From JAJPKK01 sp963702755 (GTDB lineage: Bacteria; Pseudomonadota; Alphaproteobacteria; Rhizobiales; Xanthobacteraceae), in NCBI GenBank assembly GCA_963702755.1, contig CAVPDZ010000007.1, positions 186,001 to 250,000 on the forward strand: a stretch of DNA of 64,000 bases, given 5' to 3'. A model generated the notes under the pieces. That model worked only from the letters and a program-made list of their open reading frames with translations. It was not told the DNA's origin and ran no database searches. Of the stretch, positions 28,201 to 37,030 are shown piece after piece; within the stretch, counting starts at the first letter, position 1; each line of letters begins with the position of its first letter. The position numbers were made by a program, and so were the translations under genes.

Positions 28201-30362
28201 TCAATTCGGCAAAGCGAAGGCGACGTATTCGCCCGAATAGGTGCCGCCGCTGATGGCAACGATGATGTACTGCTTGCCGTCCACCCTGTAGGTCATCGGA
28301 TTGCCGCTCTGTTGCGCCGGCATGTAGACAGCGCCGACTTGCTTGCCGTTTCGCTTATCGTAAGCGCGCAGCATCGCGCCCCGCGGATGGTCCGGCGTCG
28401 TGGTCGCGATCGGATCGCCCATCACGACGAGCGTCTTCGTCACCAGCGGAGCGACGCCGGACACCTGTGCCTGCCCGGTCTTTGCGATGGTCATCCCTTT
28501 GAGTGCCGGATGATTGCGCACCGCATCCGGGGTGTCGCCATGGGCGTCTGCCACAGTACCTCGCCTTTATCGAGATCGATGGCAGCGAGGAGGCCATAGG
28601 GCGGTTTGACAATCGGCAAGCCATCGACGTTCAGTCCGCCGAAACCGGCCGGCGACGGCTCGGCGTTGGCGGCCGCCGGATTATTGCGGGCGAGTTGCGC
28701 GCGGGCCGCCGTCTGTGGTGCACCGGCTGCGCAGCAGTCCCCAGGCCCCAGAATTTCACGGAACTGCTGGCCGCCGATCCCTGCGACATAGCGGATGTCG
28801 GAGAACTCGCTCGGCGGCGGCACGAGCGAGCGCACGCCCGGCGTATTGCCGGCCGGCATGAATGCGATGTGCAGTTCGGGATCGTAAGCGCCGCCCGGCC
28901 AGTTGGTCGCGGTGCCGGCGACGATCGCGCCGCGGATGCCGTTCACGTCGCCAAGCGCACCGGGCATGAATGCCGACGACTCGAACTTGTAGCGCTTGAG
29001 GAGGTCGATCGCTTTCTGCCGCAGCTCCGGCGTGAAATCGATCAGATCGTCAGGGGCGCGCAGCACGTTGCGCGCATAACGCAGTGCGTCGGGCGGGATC
29101 GGCTGCGTGGCCCAGGTCTTTTCGCCCGGCACATCGGACTGCGGCACCGGTTTCTCCTCGATCGGCCACACCGGTTTGCCGGTGACGCGATCGAGCACGT
29201 AGAGCCAGCCCTGCTTGGTCGGCTCGATCACCGCCTTGACGGTGCGGCCATCGAGGGTGAAGTCCGCCACGATCGGCGGCGACGGCATGTCGTAGTTCCA
29301 GATCGGGTGATGGACGAGCTGGTAATACCAGCGGATCTTGCCGGTCGCAGCCTCCACCGCGACGATGCACTCGCCATAGAGGTTGGCCCCCGGGCGGTGG
29401 CCACCGTAGTAATCCGATGACGGCGTCTCCACCGGCAGGTAGACGAGGCCGAGTTCAGGATCGGCGCTGATATGCGTCCAGACCCCGGTGTTGCCGTTGT
29501 CGGCCCAGGAATTGTTCTCCCAGGTCTCGTTGCCGGGTTCGCCGGGTCGCGGAATCGGTATCGAACCGCCACAGCTGCTTGCCCGTACGCGCGTCGAACG
29601 CACGCACCAGACCCTTGGTGTTGTTGTGGGTCGGTACTGTCGCGCCTTCGCGCATGGAGGAGCCCACGACGACTGCGTCGCCGATCACGGTCGGCGCGGT
29701 GTGAACGCCGATTTCACCGGTCTCGAGATCGATCTGCTCGTTCACCCCTTTGACGACGCCGACTTTCAGATCGACGATGCCGTCGGTGCCGAACGAGGTG
29801 ATCACGGCGCCGGTCTTGGCATTGAGCTCGACCAGGCGATAGCCGGTCGTAACATAGATGATGCGCTCGTCGCCGCGCCCGTCGGTCCAATAGGACACGC
29901 CGCGCCCTGACAACTGGCGCGGCGCGACGGCGGCGCGCTTGCCCTCGCGCAAAGCTGTGCGACCAGATCAGCTCGCCAGTCTTGGCATCGAGCGCGACCA
30001 CGGAGCGCCGGGTGCCGGCGGTGGCGTAGAGCACGCCCTTCACCATGATCGGCGTGCCTTCGAGCTTGTATTCCGGATAAGGGCCGAACGCGTCGGTCTT
30101 GAAGCGCCATGCACCTGCAGCTGTCGAAATTGCCGGCGTCGATCTGGTCGAGCGGCGAATACCGCGTGAACGCGAGATCGCCGCCATTGCCCGGCCACTC
30201 GCCGTTCTTCGTCGACGGCTGGCCCTGACGCGCAAACTGCTCCGGCACCGGTGTGCCGACAAAGATTTGTCCCGACGCGGGCGGCGGCGCCACAAGAACG
30301 GCGGCACTCAATACTGCGACGATGCCGATAGCCGCCGCCGACACGAAAAGCTTTCGCGACAT
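28201..30362 (-). CDS. PQQ-dependent dehydrogenase (quinoprotein), four frameshifts
   Basis: A periplasmic propeller dehydrogenase of about 720 codons using pyrroloquinoline quinone. After a signal peptide (to about residue 32, ASG) come GEWPGNGGDLAFTRYSPLDQI, a Trp-docking type repeat (ATAGTRRSVVALDAKTGELIW), GRGVSYWTDG, GVHTAPTVIGDAVVVG, WENNSWADNGNTGVWTHIS, YQLVHHPIWNYDMPSPP and GGTYSGEYVAFALPN. These fit the quinoprotein glucose dehydrogenase-like group without a haem domain. The frame changes near 30115, 29953, 29554 and 28541; the last is a lost C in CCCCATGG. ATG 30362 follows GGGAGGA. The substrate is uncertain. Confidence 0.87.
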
Positions 30363-30518
30363 TCGTTCCTCCCGTTCATTTCATTATTTGCGCCGGGCAA
30401 GCCCGACGATTGCACCGAGTTTAGGTCAAATCATCCGACACTCCAATGATCAGTGGCGTATCGACGGAGCCGCGATCGCTCCCTCCCCCGCGTGCGGCCG
30501 AGGGTAAACCGAGGAGGC

Positions 30519-31757
30519 TCATCCAAGCGTGCGGTCGTATTCGAGCACGGCGTTGAGCAGCACCTGGGCGCCGGCGGCGCATTCATCGAACGTGGTCGAC
30601 TCCGCCTCGTTGTGGCTGATGCCGCCCGCGCACGGCACGAAGATCATGGTCGTGGGCGCGACGCGGGCGATGTAGGCCGCGTCGTGACCGGCGCCCGAGA
30701 CGATGTCGCGCGTCGCAAAGCCGGCGCGTTCGGCGCCGGTGCGCACGCAGCGGATCAGCTCGGGGTCGAACCGCACGGCCGGCGCCATCCAGATGCGCTT
30801 TTCCTCGAACGCAAGCTTGAGCGGCATCAGGATTTGCGGCAGCAATTCCCGCAGCCGTCCCTCCATCGCGTCGACCACGGCATCATCGGGATGGCGCAGG
30901 TCGACGGTGAAAAACACCTCGCCCGGAATGACGTTGCGGCTGTTCGGCCGGCTCTCGATCAGACCGACGGTCGCGACCGCGTCGGGCGCGTGAGCCTGCG
31001 CGATGCCGTCGATCGCATCGATCATGCGCGCGGCGCCGAGGAGTGCGTTGCGGCGGAGATGCATGGGCGTCGAGCCGGTGTGCGCATCCTGCCCGGTGAC
31101 CGTCACCTCGTACCAGCGCATGCCCTGCACGCCGGTGACGACGCCGATGGTCTTGCCTTCATTTTCGAGGATCGGGCCCTGCTCGATGTGAAGCTCGAAC
31201 ATGGCACCGAGCTTGTGTCCGCCCGCCTTTTCCGGACCGCGGTAGCCGATGCGATCGAGTTCGGCGCCGAACATCTTGCCGTCGCGGTCCTCGCGGCCAT
31301 AGGCGAAATCCGACGTGAAGACGCCGGCAAAAACTCCCGACGCCAGCATCGCCGGCGCGAAGCGCGAGCCCTCCTCGTTGGTCCAGTTGACGATCTCGAT
31401 CGGAGCGTTGGTCTCGTAGCCGGTCTCGTGCAGGGTCCGCATCACTTCGAGAGCGCCGAGCACGCCGAGCGCGCCGTCGAACTTGCCGCCGGTCGGCTGG
31501 GTGTCGAGATGGCTTCCCATGCACACCGGCGCGAGCGCGGCATTGCGCCCGGGGCGCCGCGCAAACATGTTGCCGACTTCATCGACCGTGACGGTGCAGC
31601 CGACCGCTTCGGCGGCAGCGCGAAACCAGTCGCGCACGCGCCGATCTTCGTCCGTCAACGTCAGCCGCTTGATGCCGCCCTTTGCGGTCGCGCCGATCTG
31701 CGCCGTCTCCATCAGCGTGTCCCACAGCCGCGCGCCGTTGATCTGCAGGTTCTGCAT
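30519..31757 (-). CDS. N-carbamoyl-L-amino-acid hydrolase / allantoate amidohydrolase-like (M20)
   Basis: A 412-aa M20-family amidohydrolase, the HyuC/beta-ureidopropionase group, which removes carbamoyl from N-carbamoyl amino acids. Metal ligands are seen in MGSHLDTQPTGGKFDGALG (His, Asp), NWTNEEGSRF (Glu), ELHIEQGP (His) and ISHNEAEST (His). The dimerisation domain has GQDAHTGSTPM and SRNVIPGEVFFTVDLRHPDD. Its ATG overlaps the hydantoinase stop by 1 nt (TGATG), so both are translated in series. Intact frame. Confidence 0.92.
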   Translation of the reverse strand: MQNLQINGARLWDTLMETAQIGATAKGGIKRLTLTDEDRRVRDWFRAAAEAVGCTVTVDEVGNMFARRPGRNAALAPVCMGSHLDTQPTGGKFDGALGVLGALEVMRTLHETGYETNAPIEIVNWTNEEGSRFAPAMLASGVFAGVFTSDFAYGREDRDGKMFGAELDRIGYRGPEKAGGHKLGAMFELHIEQGPILENEGKTIGVVTGVQGMRWYEVTVTGQDAHTGSTPMHLRRNALLGAARMIDAIDGIAQAHAPDAVATVGLIESRPNSRNVIPGEVFFTVDLRHPDDAVVDAMEGRLRELLPQILMPLKLAFEEKRIWMAPAVRFDPELIRCVRTGAERAGFATRDIVSGAGHDAAYIARVAPTTMIFVPCAGGISHNEAESTTFDECAAGAQVLLNAVLEYDRTLG

Positions 31758-33212
31758 CAGGGCGTCACCTCGGCGCGGTCGACGCGGCGCGGCGCGGTCA
31801 TCTCGCGCCACGTCGCGTTGGCAACGTGGACGGCGGGGAACGGCGGGCGCGCGACGTAACTGCCGCCGCCGGCTTTGGCGCGCAGATCGCCATCGAGCCA
31901 CGCGATTTTGCCGCCCGCGATCGTCGCCCGCGCGACGCCCTTGCAGGCAAAACCTTCGAACACGTTGTAATCGATGCGGCTGATCTGCGACTTCACCGAG
32001 ATGGTCTTCGTCGCTTGCGGGTCCCAGATCACGACATCGGCGTCGGAGCCCACGGCCACCGCCCCCTTCTTCGGATAGACGTTGAGGATGCGGGCGGCAT
32101 TGGCGGACGTGACGGCGACGAATTCCTCGGCCGTCAGCCGGCCGGTGTTGACGCCCGCCGTCCACAGCACCGCCATGCGATCTTCGAGCCCGCCGGTCCC
32201 GTTCGGGATCTTGGTGAAGTCGCTGCGCCCGAGACGCTTCTGTTCCGTCGTGAAAGCGCAGTGATCGGTTGCCACCACCTGGAGCGAGCCCGATTGCAAG
32301 CCGGCCCACAGGCTCGCCTGGTGATCCTTCGGACGAAACGGCGGCGACATCACGCGGCGGGCGGCATGGTCCCAGTCGCGATTGCGGTATTCGTCCTCGT
32401 CGAGCACGAGATGCTGGATCAGCGGCTCGCCGTAGACGCGCTTAGCCGGCAGCGCGCGCTCGCGCAATCGCCTCGTGCGCGTCGCGGCAGGAGGTGTGCA
32501 CCACGTAAAGCGGGCAGCCCGCCATGTCGGCGATCATGATGGCCCGGTTCGTCGCCTCGCCTTCGACCGCCGGTGGCCGCGAATAGGCGTGGCCTTCGGG
32601 ACCGGTGGTGCCGGCCGCGAGATACTGCTCCTGAAGACGAAACACGACGTCGCCGTTCTCGGCGTGGACGAGCGGCATCGCGCCAAGCCCCGCGCAGCGC
32701 GTGAACGAGTGGTAAAGCTCGTCGTCGTTCACCATCAGCGCGCCCTTGTAGGCCATGAAATGCTTGAAGGTGTTGATGCCGTAGGTTTTGACGCAGGTCT
32801 CCATCTCGTCGTGCACCTGCCGGTCCCACCACGTCACCGCCATGTGGAAGCCGTAGTCGCACGCGGCGCCCTCGGCCTTGCGGCGCCAGTCCTGATAGGC
32901 GGCGAGCATCGACTGGCCGGGATTGGGAATGCAGAAATCCACCACCATGGTGGTGCCGCCGGAGAGCGCGGCCTTGGTGCCCCACTCGAAATCGTCCGCC
33001 GAAACCGTGCCCATGAAGGACAGTTCGAGGTGGGTGTGCGGATCGATGCCGCCCGGCAGCACGCAGCACCCGCCGGCATCGATCACTTCGGCGCCAGTCG
33101 GCGCCGCGATGTTCGCGCCGACCGCGGCGATGGCGCCGTCGACGACGAGCACGTCGGCGCGCCGCGTATGGTCGTGATTGACGACGGTGCCGCCGCGAAT
33201 GAGCAATGCCAT
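31757..33212 (-). CDS. hydA: Dihydropyrimidinase / D-hydantoinase, one frameshift
   Basis: A zinc amidohydrolase that opens dihydropyrimidine or hydantoin rings, about 484 aa. DPHTHLELSF gives two metal His, MAYKG the Lys to be carboxylated, PLVHAENGD and VVHTSC the next His, and ATDHCAF the Asp. The frame ends prematurely near 32445 (GCCGGCTAAGCG): removing the T restores GKRVYGEPLIQHL and the rest; span 1456 nt is 3n+1. With the carbamoylase that follows it makes a two-step route from a cyclic ureide to an amino acid. Divergent from the DUF1989 gene (92 bp). Confidence 0.93.
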
Positions 33213-33304
33213 GAGCCGGTCCTGTCTGGTCGTGCGGGGAAGCGACTTCTTCCGGTCGCCGCATTCGAGTATATCGAGGCCGCAAACGACAAGGGAAGCT
33301 CCGC

Positions 33305-33937
33305 ATGTCTCGCGCTACTGCCGTTCTCAATCCCGCAGTTCCGGTGACGCTGCCGGCCGCCGGCAACATCAGTTTCGAGATCGAGACCGGCCAGCGCTTG
33401 CGCATCACCCAGCCCGAGGGCGAGCAGGTCGCCGACTTCGTCTCGTTCAACCGCGACGATCCGCGCGAACTTTTGTCGATGCATTCAAGCCGTGCGGTCA
33501 ACCTGAACTGGAAGCTCACCGCGCCGCATGTCCTCTACAGCAACCGCACCCGCGAGATGTGGAAGATCGAGGAGGATCTGACGGCCGAAAATTATTGCGG
33601 CGGCGGCTATTGCAGCGAGCACCTCAACGTGACGCGCTACGGCGATAAGGGCGTCGGCGCGCCGAACTGCCAGTCGAACCTCGAGGCCGCCGTGCGCGGC
33701 TACGGCATGGACCGCTGGAGTTTCAACGTCGACGCCTGCTTCAATATTTTCATGACCGTCGCTTATGACGGAAACGGCGTGTGGGAAATCCGCCCGCCGA
33801 AGGGGAAGCCCGGCGACTACATCACGATGCGCGCGCTGATGCCGCAGATCGTCGCCATTTCGAACTGCCCGATCCTGTTCAACGCCTGCAACAACTTCCG
33901 CCTCAAGCCGCTCACGCTCGAAATTCTCGCGGCGTGA
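33305..33937 (+). CDS. DUF1989 / urea carboxylase-associated family protein
   Basis: A 210-aa protein of the DUF1989 family. The family includes CgdA/CgdB, known as carboxyguanidine deiminase subunits next to urea carboxylase, so an amidine or ureide-related activity is plausible. Visible features are GQRLRITQPEGEQVADFVSFN, SRAVNLNWKLT, a Cys/His cluster (NYCGGGYCSEH), GAPNCQSNL and FNVDACFNIFM. AAGGGAAG precedes ATG 33305. It is divergent from the hydantoinase, which suggests shared control and pathway, although the activity itself is unproven. Confidence 0.88.
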   Translation: MSRATAVLNPAVPVTLPAAGNISFEIETGQRLRITQPEGEQVADFVSFNRDDPRELLSMHSSRAVNLNWKLTAPHVLYSNRTREMWKIEEDLTAENYCGGGYCSEHLNVTRYGDKGVGAPNCQSNLEAAVRGYGMDRWSFNVDACFNIFMTVAYDGNGVWEIRPPKGKPGDYITMRALMPQIVAISNCPILFNACNNFRLKPLTLEILAA

Positions 33938-34351
33938 CGCGACAGATCGAAGCCCGATGCCGTATTGTGTTGGCACGAACGCCTAAGGTGGTGCGCGGCA
34001 AGACAAGCGTGCACCCCCGTTTCCCGTCACCCTGAGGCGCGAGTGAAGCGAGCCTCAAAGGGCGATGGCCGAGGCGTCGCCACAGGTACGTTGCGGCGCC
34101 GTCACGGCCGATCATCCTTCGAGGGCCGCGCAACGCGCGGCCACCTCAGGATGACGGAAAGTGAGCCGCGCTATTGTTGCCAGTCCGTTTTTGATCGCGC
34201 GACAGTGAATTAACTGTTGCCAGCGCACCGATCCCCCTCATCGCAATTCTCGCACCTTTTTCCCGGGCCGCATTCGGTCCGCGTGATAAACTCCGTCCCG
34301 GCGCCGTCATCGCATAAGGCGCGTATCAAATAGCACCTGGGAGGGACCACC
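33938..34351. other. Gene-free stretch with one palindromic repeat
   Basis: 414 bp between the DUF1989 gene and the cyclase gene. The middle third is an imperfect palindromic repeat (34026-34155, listed separately). The rest shows no credible reading frame. The last 30 nt contain the ribosome site GGGAGG of the cyclase gene and presumably its promoter. Confidence 0.7.
34026..34155. repeat. Intergenic palindrome, CCTGAGG family
   Basis: Terminal inverted arms GTCACCCTGAGG (34026-34037) and CCTCAGGATGAC (34144-34155) match with one mismatch. The interior carries CATCCTTCGAGG and a GCGCGCAACGCGCG-like core. This resembles the abundant intergenic repeat of Bradyrhizobium-type genomes that begins GTCATCCTGAGG. 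It has no coding potential. Confidence 0.8.
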
Positions 34352-35317
34352 ATGAAAACCGCACGAGCGGCTTCGTTTTGCACAGCACTTGGCGCTTTGC
34401 TGATCGCGGGCACTGCCACGGCACAAACGCCGTCCTGGCTGCCGCCACCCGATAGTGCGCGCTGTCCTTCGAAATGGGGCGCAAACGATGAGCGCGGCGC
34501 CGGCAATCACATGAAGCCGCAGGCGGTGCTCAATGCCGCGAAGCTCATCAAGACCGGCGAGGTGATCGAACTCGCCCATCCGCTCAACGCGACGATGCCG
34601 ATGGTGCCCGGCCGCGTCTACGACATGCAGGTGAAGCGCACCGCCATCGGCACGACCGCGAACAAGGTCAATGTGAACGAGGAGCTCATCGTCGCCGAGA
34701 TGGGCCAGGTCGGGACGCAATTCGACGGGTTCGCCCACATCACCCACAACAATTCGCATTACAATTGCGTCAAGACCGAAGACATCGCGACCCGCACCGG
34801 CTTCACCAAGTTCGGCATCGACAAGGTCGGCATGCTGATGACGCGCGGCGTGCTCATCGACGTCGCCGGCTACAAGGGCGTCGACATGCTGGGCGACACT
34901 TACGAGATCACGGTCGAGGACCTCGACGGCGCGATCAAGAAGCAGAACCTGACCTTCCAGCCGGGCGACGCGATCATCATCAACACCGGTTGGGGCAAGC
35001 TGTGGGGCAAGGACAATGCCCGCTATGGCAAGAGCAATCCCGGCATCGGCATCAAGGCGGCGGAATTCCTGATCGCCAAGGATCCGCTGCTGCTTGGCTC
35101 CGACAACACGCCGGTGGAAGTCAGGCCCAATCCCGACCCGCAGCTCGGGATCCCGGTCCACCAGCTGGCGCTGGTGGTGAACGGCGTCCATCTCCTCGAG
35201 AATCTCAAGCTCGACGAGCTGGCCGCCAAGGGCGTTTCCGAATTCGCCTTCGTCATGCAGCCGATGAAGCTGCAAGGCGCCACCGGCTCGACAGTCGCGC
35301 CGGCCGCAGTGCGCTGA
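34352..35317 (+). CDS. Secreted cyclase-family protein with Gln-variant metal motif
   Basis: A 321-aa member of the cyclase/kynurenine-formamidase-like family, with a signal peptide (about 1-24, ATA). In canonical members HxGTHxD binds metal; here the matching segment reads GQVGTQFDGFAHI (34702-34740), so both His positions are Gln while Asp and the later His remain. FQPGDAIIINTGWGKLWG and GIGIKAAEFLI are further family segments. GGGAGG precedes ATG 34352. Whether it hydrolyses an amide or lactone is unknown. Convergent with BKACE. Confidence 0.88.
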   Translation: MKTARAASFCTALGALLIAGTATAQTPSWLPPPDSARCPSKWGANDERGAGNHMKPQAVLNAAKLIKTGEVIELAHPLNATMPMVPGRVYDMQVKRTAIGTTANKVNVNEELIVAEMGQVGTQFDGFAHITHNNSHYNCVKTEDIATRTGFTKFGIDKVGMLMTRGVLIDVAGYKGVDMLGDTYEITVEDLDGAIKKQNLTFQPGDAIIINTGWGKLWGKDNARYGKSNPGIGIKAAEFLIAKDPLLLGSDNTPVEVRPNPDPQLGIPVHQLALVVNGVHLLENLKLDELAAKGVSEFAFVMQPMKLQGATGSTVAPAAVR

Positions 35318-35358
35318 TCGCGCAGCGCGTCGGCGCCCCGAAATGACCGGCACGCGCC

Positions 35359-36294
35359 TCAGAATGCGACCTTGTCGCCGCCTTTGAGGGAGAGGATTTC
35401 GCGCGCCTCGTCGGGGCTTGCGATCGCAAGGCCCAAACCCTCGACGATCTGGCGAACCTTGCGCACCTGTTGGGCGTTCGACTCGGCGAGCTTGCCGGGA
35501 CCGATCCACAGCGAATCTTCAAGGCCGACACGCACATTGCCGCCCATGGCGGCGGCCATGGCGGCAATCGGCATCTGGCTGCGGCCGGCGCCGAGCACCG
35601 ACCAGCGATAATTCTCGCGGCCGAGCAGGCGATCGGCGGTGCGGCGCATGTGCATCACGTCCTCGGGATGGGTGCCGATGCCGCCAAGGATGCCGAACAC
35701 CGACTGCACGAAGAGCGGCGGCTTGACGAGGCCGCGTTCGAGGAAGTGCGCGAGATTGTAGAGGTGGCCGATGTCGTAGCACTCGAACTCGAACCGCGTC
35801 TGGTTGTCCTGGCAGGTCTTGAGCACGAACTCGATGTCCGCAAACGTATTGCGGAAGATGAGGTCGCGGGTCCCTTCGAGATACGGCTTCTCCCAGTCGA
35901 ACTTGAACGTCTTGTAGCGGGCGAGCATCGGAAACAGCGCAAAGTTGATCGAGCCCATGTTGAGGCTCGCCACTTCCGGCTTGAAGGTCGCCGCCGGCTT
36001 CACCCGCTCGTCGACCCGCATGGTCGGCGAGCCGCCCGACGTCAGGTTGATGACCGCATTGCATCGCTGCTTGATGATCGGCAGGAACGGCGCGAACGCC
36101 TCGGGTCGCTGGTCGGGCTTGCCGGTCTGCGGATCGCGGGCATGAAGATGGACGATCGCGGCGCCCGCTTCGGCCGCCTCGATGGCCTGGTCGGCGATCT
36201 GCTGCGGGGTGATCGGGAGGTAAGGCGACATGGTCGGCGTGTGGATCGCGCCGGTGACCGCGCAGGTGATGATGACCTTGTTGGATGTCGCCAT
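35359..36294 (-). CDS. 3-keto-5-aminohexanoate cleavage enzyme family (BKACE)
   Basis: A 311-aa TIM-barrel Zn enzyme of the BKACE (DUF849) family, which condenses beta-keto acids with acetyl-CoA. The start MATSNKVIITCAVTGAIHTPTMSPYLP is typical (first 20 residues here abbreviated as MATSNKVIIT...PTMSPYLP). VHLHARDP holds the two zinc His, and NLTSGG, FECYDIGHL, GILGGIGTHPED and VRVGLEDSLW are conserved. ATG 36294 follows GGAGG. The substrate is not predictable; the family is diverse. A pair of AT-rich palindromes lies 80-170 bp upstream. Confidence 0.93.
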   Translation of the reverse strand: MATSNKVIITCAVTGAIHTPTMSPYLPITPQQIADQAIEAAEAGAAIVHLHARDPQTGKPDQRPEAFAPFLPIIKQRCNAVINLTSGGSPTMRVDERVKPAATFKPEVASLNMGSINFALFPMLARYKTFKFDWEKPYLEGTRDLIFRNTFADIEFVLKTCQDNQTRFEFECYDIGHLYNLAHFLERGLVKPPLFVQSVFGILGGIGTHPEDVMHMRRTADRLLGRENYRWSVLGAGRSQMPIAAMAAAMGGNVRVGLEDSLWIGPGKLAESNAQQVRKVRQIVEGLGLAIASPDEAREILSLKGGDKVAF

Positions 36295-36376
36295 GGGTGT
36301 GTCCTCCGGGCCGGTATCTGGTGACTGCTTTTTCGGGGATACGCCAGCCGGCCGGCGTTGCCCAGAGAGGTCGGTT

Positions 36377-36407
36377 CGAAAAAATTTTTTCGGCGCTAAC
36401 TCGTTAG
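36377..36407. promoter_or_regulatory. Adjacent palindromes upstream of BKACE, possible operator
   Basis: A perfect 16-nt palindrome CGAAAAAATTTTTTCG (36377-36392) is followed 4 nt later by CTAAC-TC-GTTAG (36396-36407). A near copy, ATTTTCGAAAAAT, occurs around 36449-36461. In a GC-rich genome such AT-rich dyads 80-170 bp upstream of a start are candidates for regulator binding or UP-type promoter DNA. No regulator gene is adjacent. Confidence 0.4.
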
Positions 36408-36717
36408 AAGGTCGGGGGAAAATGCTCCAGGCCAGGGGCCCGGTCAATATTTTCGAAAAATGTTTGAACCGTTCCGGGGGATGCAGCAACCAATGAGCAT
36501 GAAGGCCAATGAAGCCTCCCCCCGCTGAATGGCCTTCTTCATATCTGGTCGATGCTGCGCCCCCCCATCCACCCTGCATCGATCTGATAGACCCGCCCGG
36601 GCCCCCCCGCCCGGGCGGGCACATTTTTGGGGCCTGCTTTCTTCAAGCGCACCGTGATACCGGCCTGCCGCGTTGAAGCGAGAGCGCCGCGCGACCGCAA
36701 CCGTTTACTCCAAGTCA

Positions 36718-36813
36718 GTCATTCCGGGGCGAAGCGTCGAGCCCGGAATCCGACAGACTGCGGAGTATGGATTCCGGGCTCGCCTTCGCTTCGCTACGGC
36801 GCCCCGGAATGAC
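36718..36813. repeat. Intergenic palindrome, ATTCCGGG family (copy 1)
   Basis: Arms GTCATTCCGGGGCG (36718-36731) and its perfect complement (36800-36813). Inner arms GAGCCCGGAATCC and GGATTCCGGGCTC pair as well, so the element can fold into a long hairpin. A second copy of the family lies at 45771-45878. Confidence 0.88.
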
Positions 36814-37030
36814 GCTCCAACTATCCATGCGACGCTCGACGTAACCGTTCGGGGCATGGGCAACCCCTGTGCCCGTTCGGGAACATGGGTGACACATTTC
36901 GCCGTTGAGTAGGCCGGCGGGATCGCGCAATGTGCCGGCGAATTTCCGCCCTGCGGCTCCCGCAGGTCCCTCCTTCGTCAGTCCCTCCTTGGCGGCAACC
37001 CGAAGGCATCGCGGAAAAGGGAGATCCGCG

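Larger units (their letters stand above)
36295..37030. other. 736-bp gene-free region with palindromes and homopolymer runs
   Basis: Divergent space between BKACE and the IlvD/Edd gene. It holds two AT-rich palindromes (36377-36407 region), a palindromic repeat (36718-36813), and C-runs around 36560-36620 (a GC-only palindrome CCCGCCCGGGC). On the minus strand 36539-36592 encodes VYQIDAGWMGG and a short tail to a stop, resembling the C-terminus of a short-chain dehydrogenase, but nothing upstream continues it. No complete gene is seen. Confidence 0.6.

Noticed and set aside
28201..30362. PQQ dehydrogenase split into several short genes
   Set aside because: The pieces are consecutive parts of one conserved propeller and each junction is repaired by a single-base change.
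30453..31859. 468-codon open frame opposite the carbamoylase gene
   Set aside because: Shadow frame; the opposite strand carries a complete M20 enzyme with all metal ligands.
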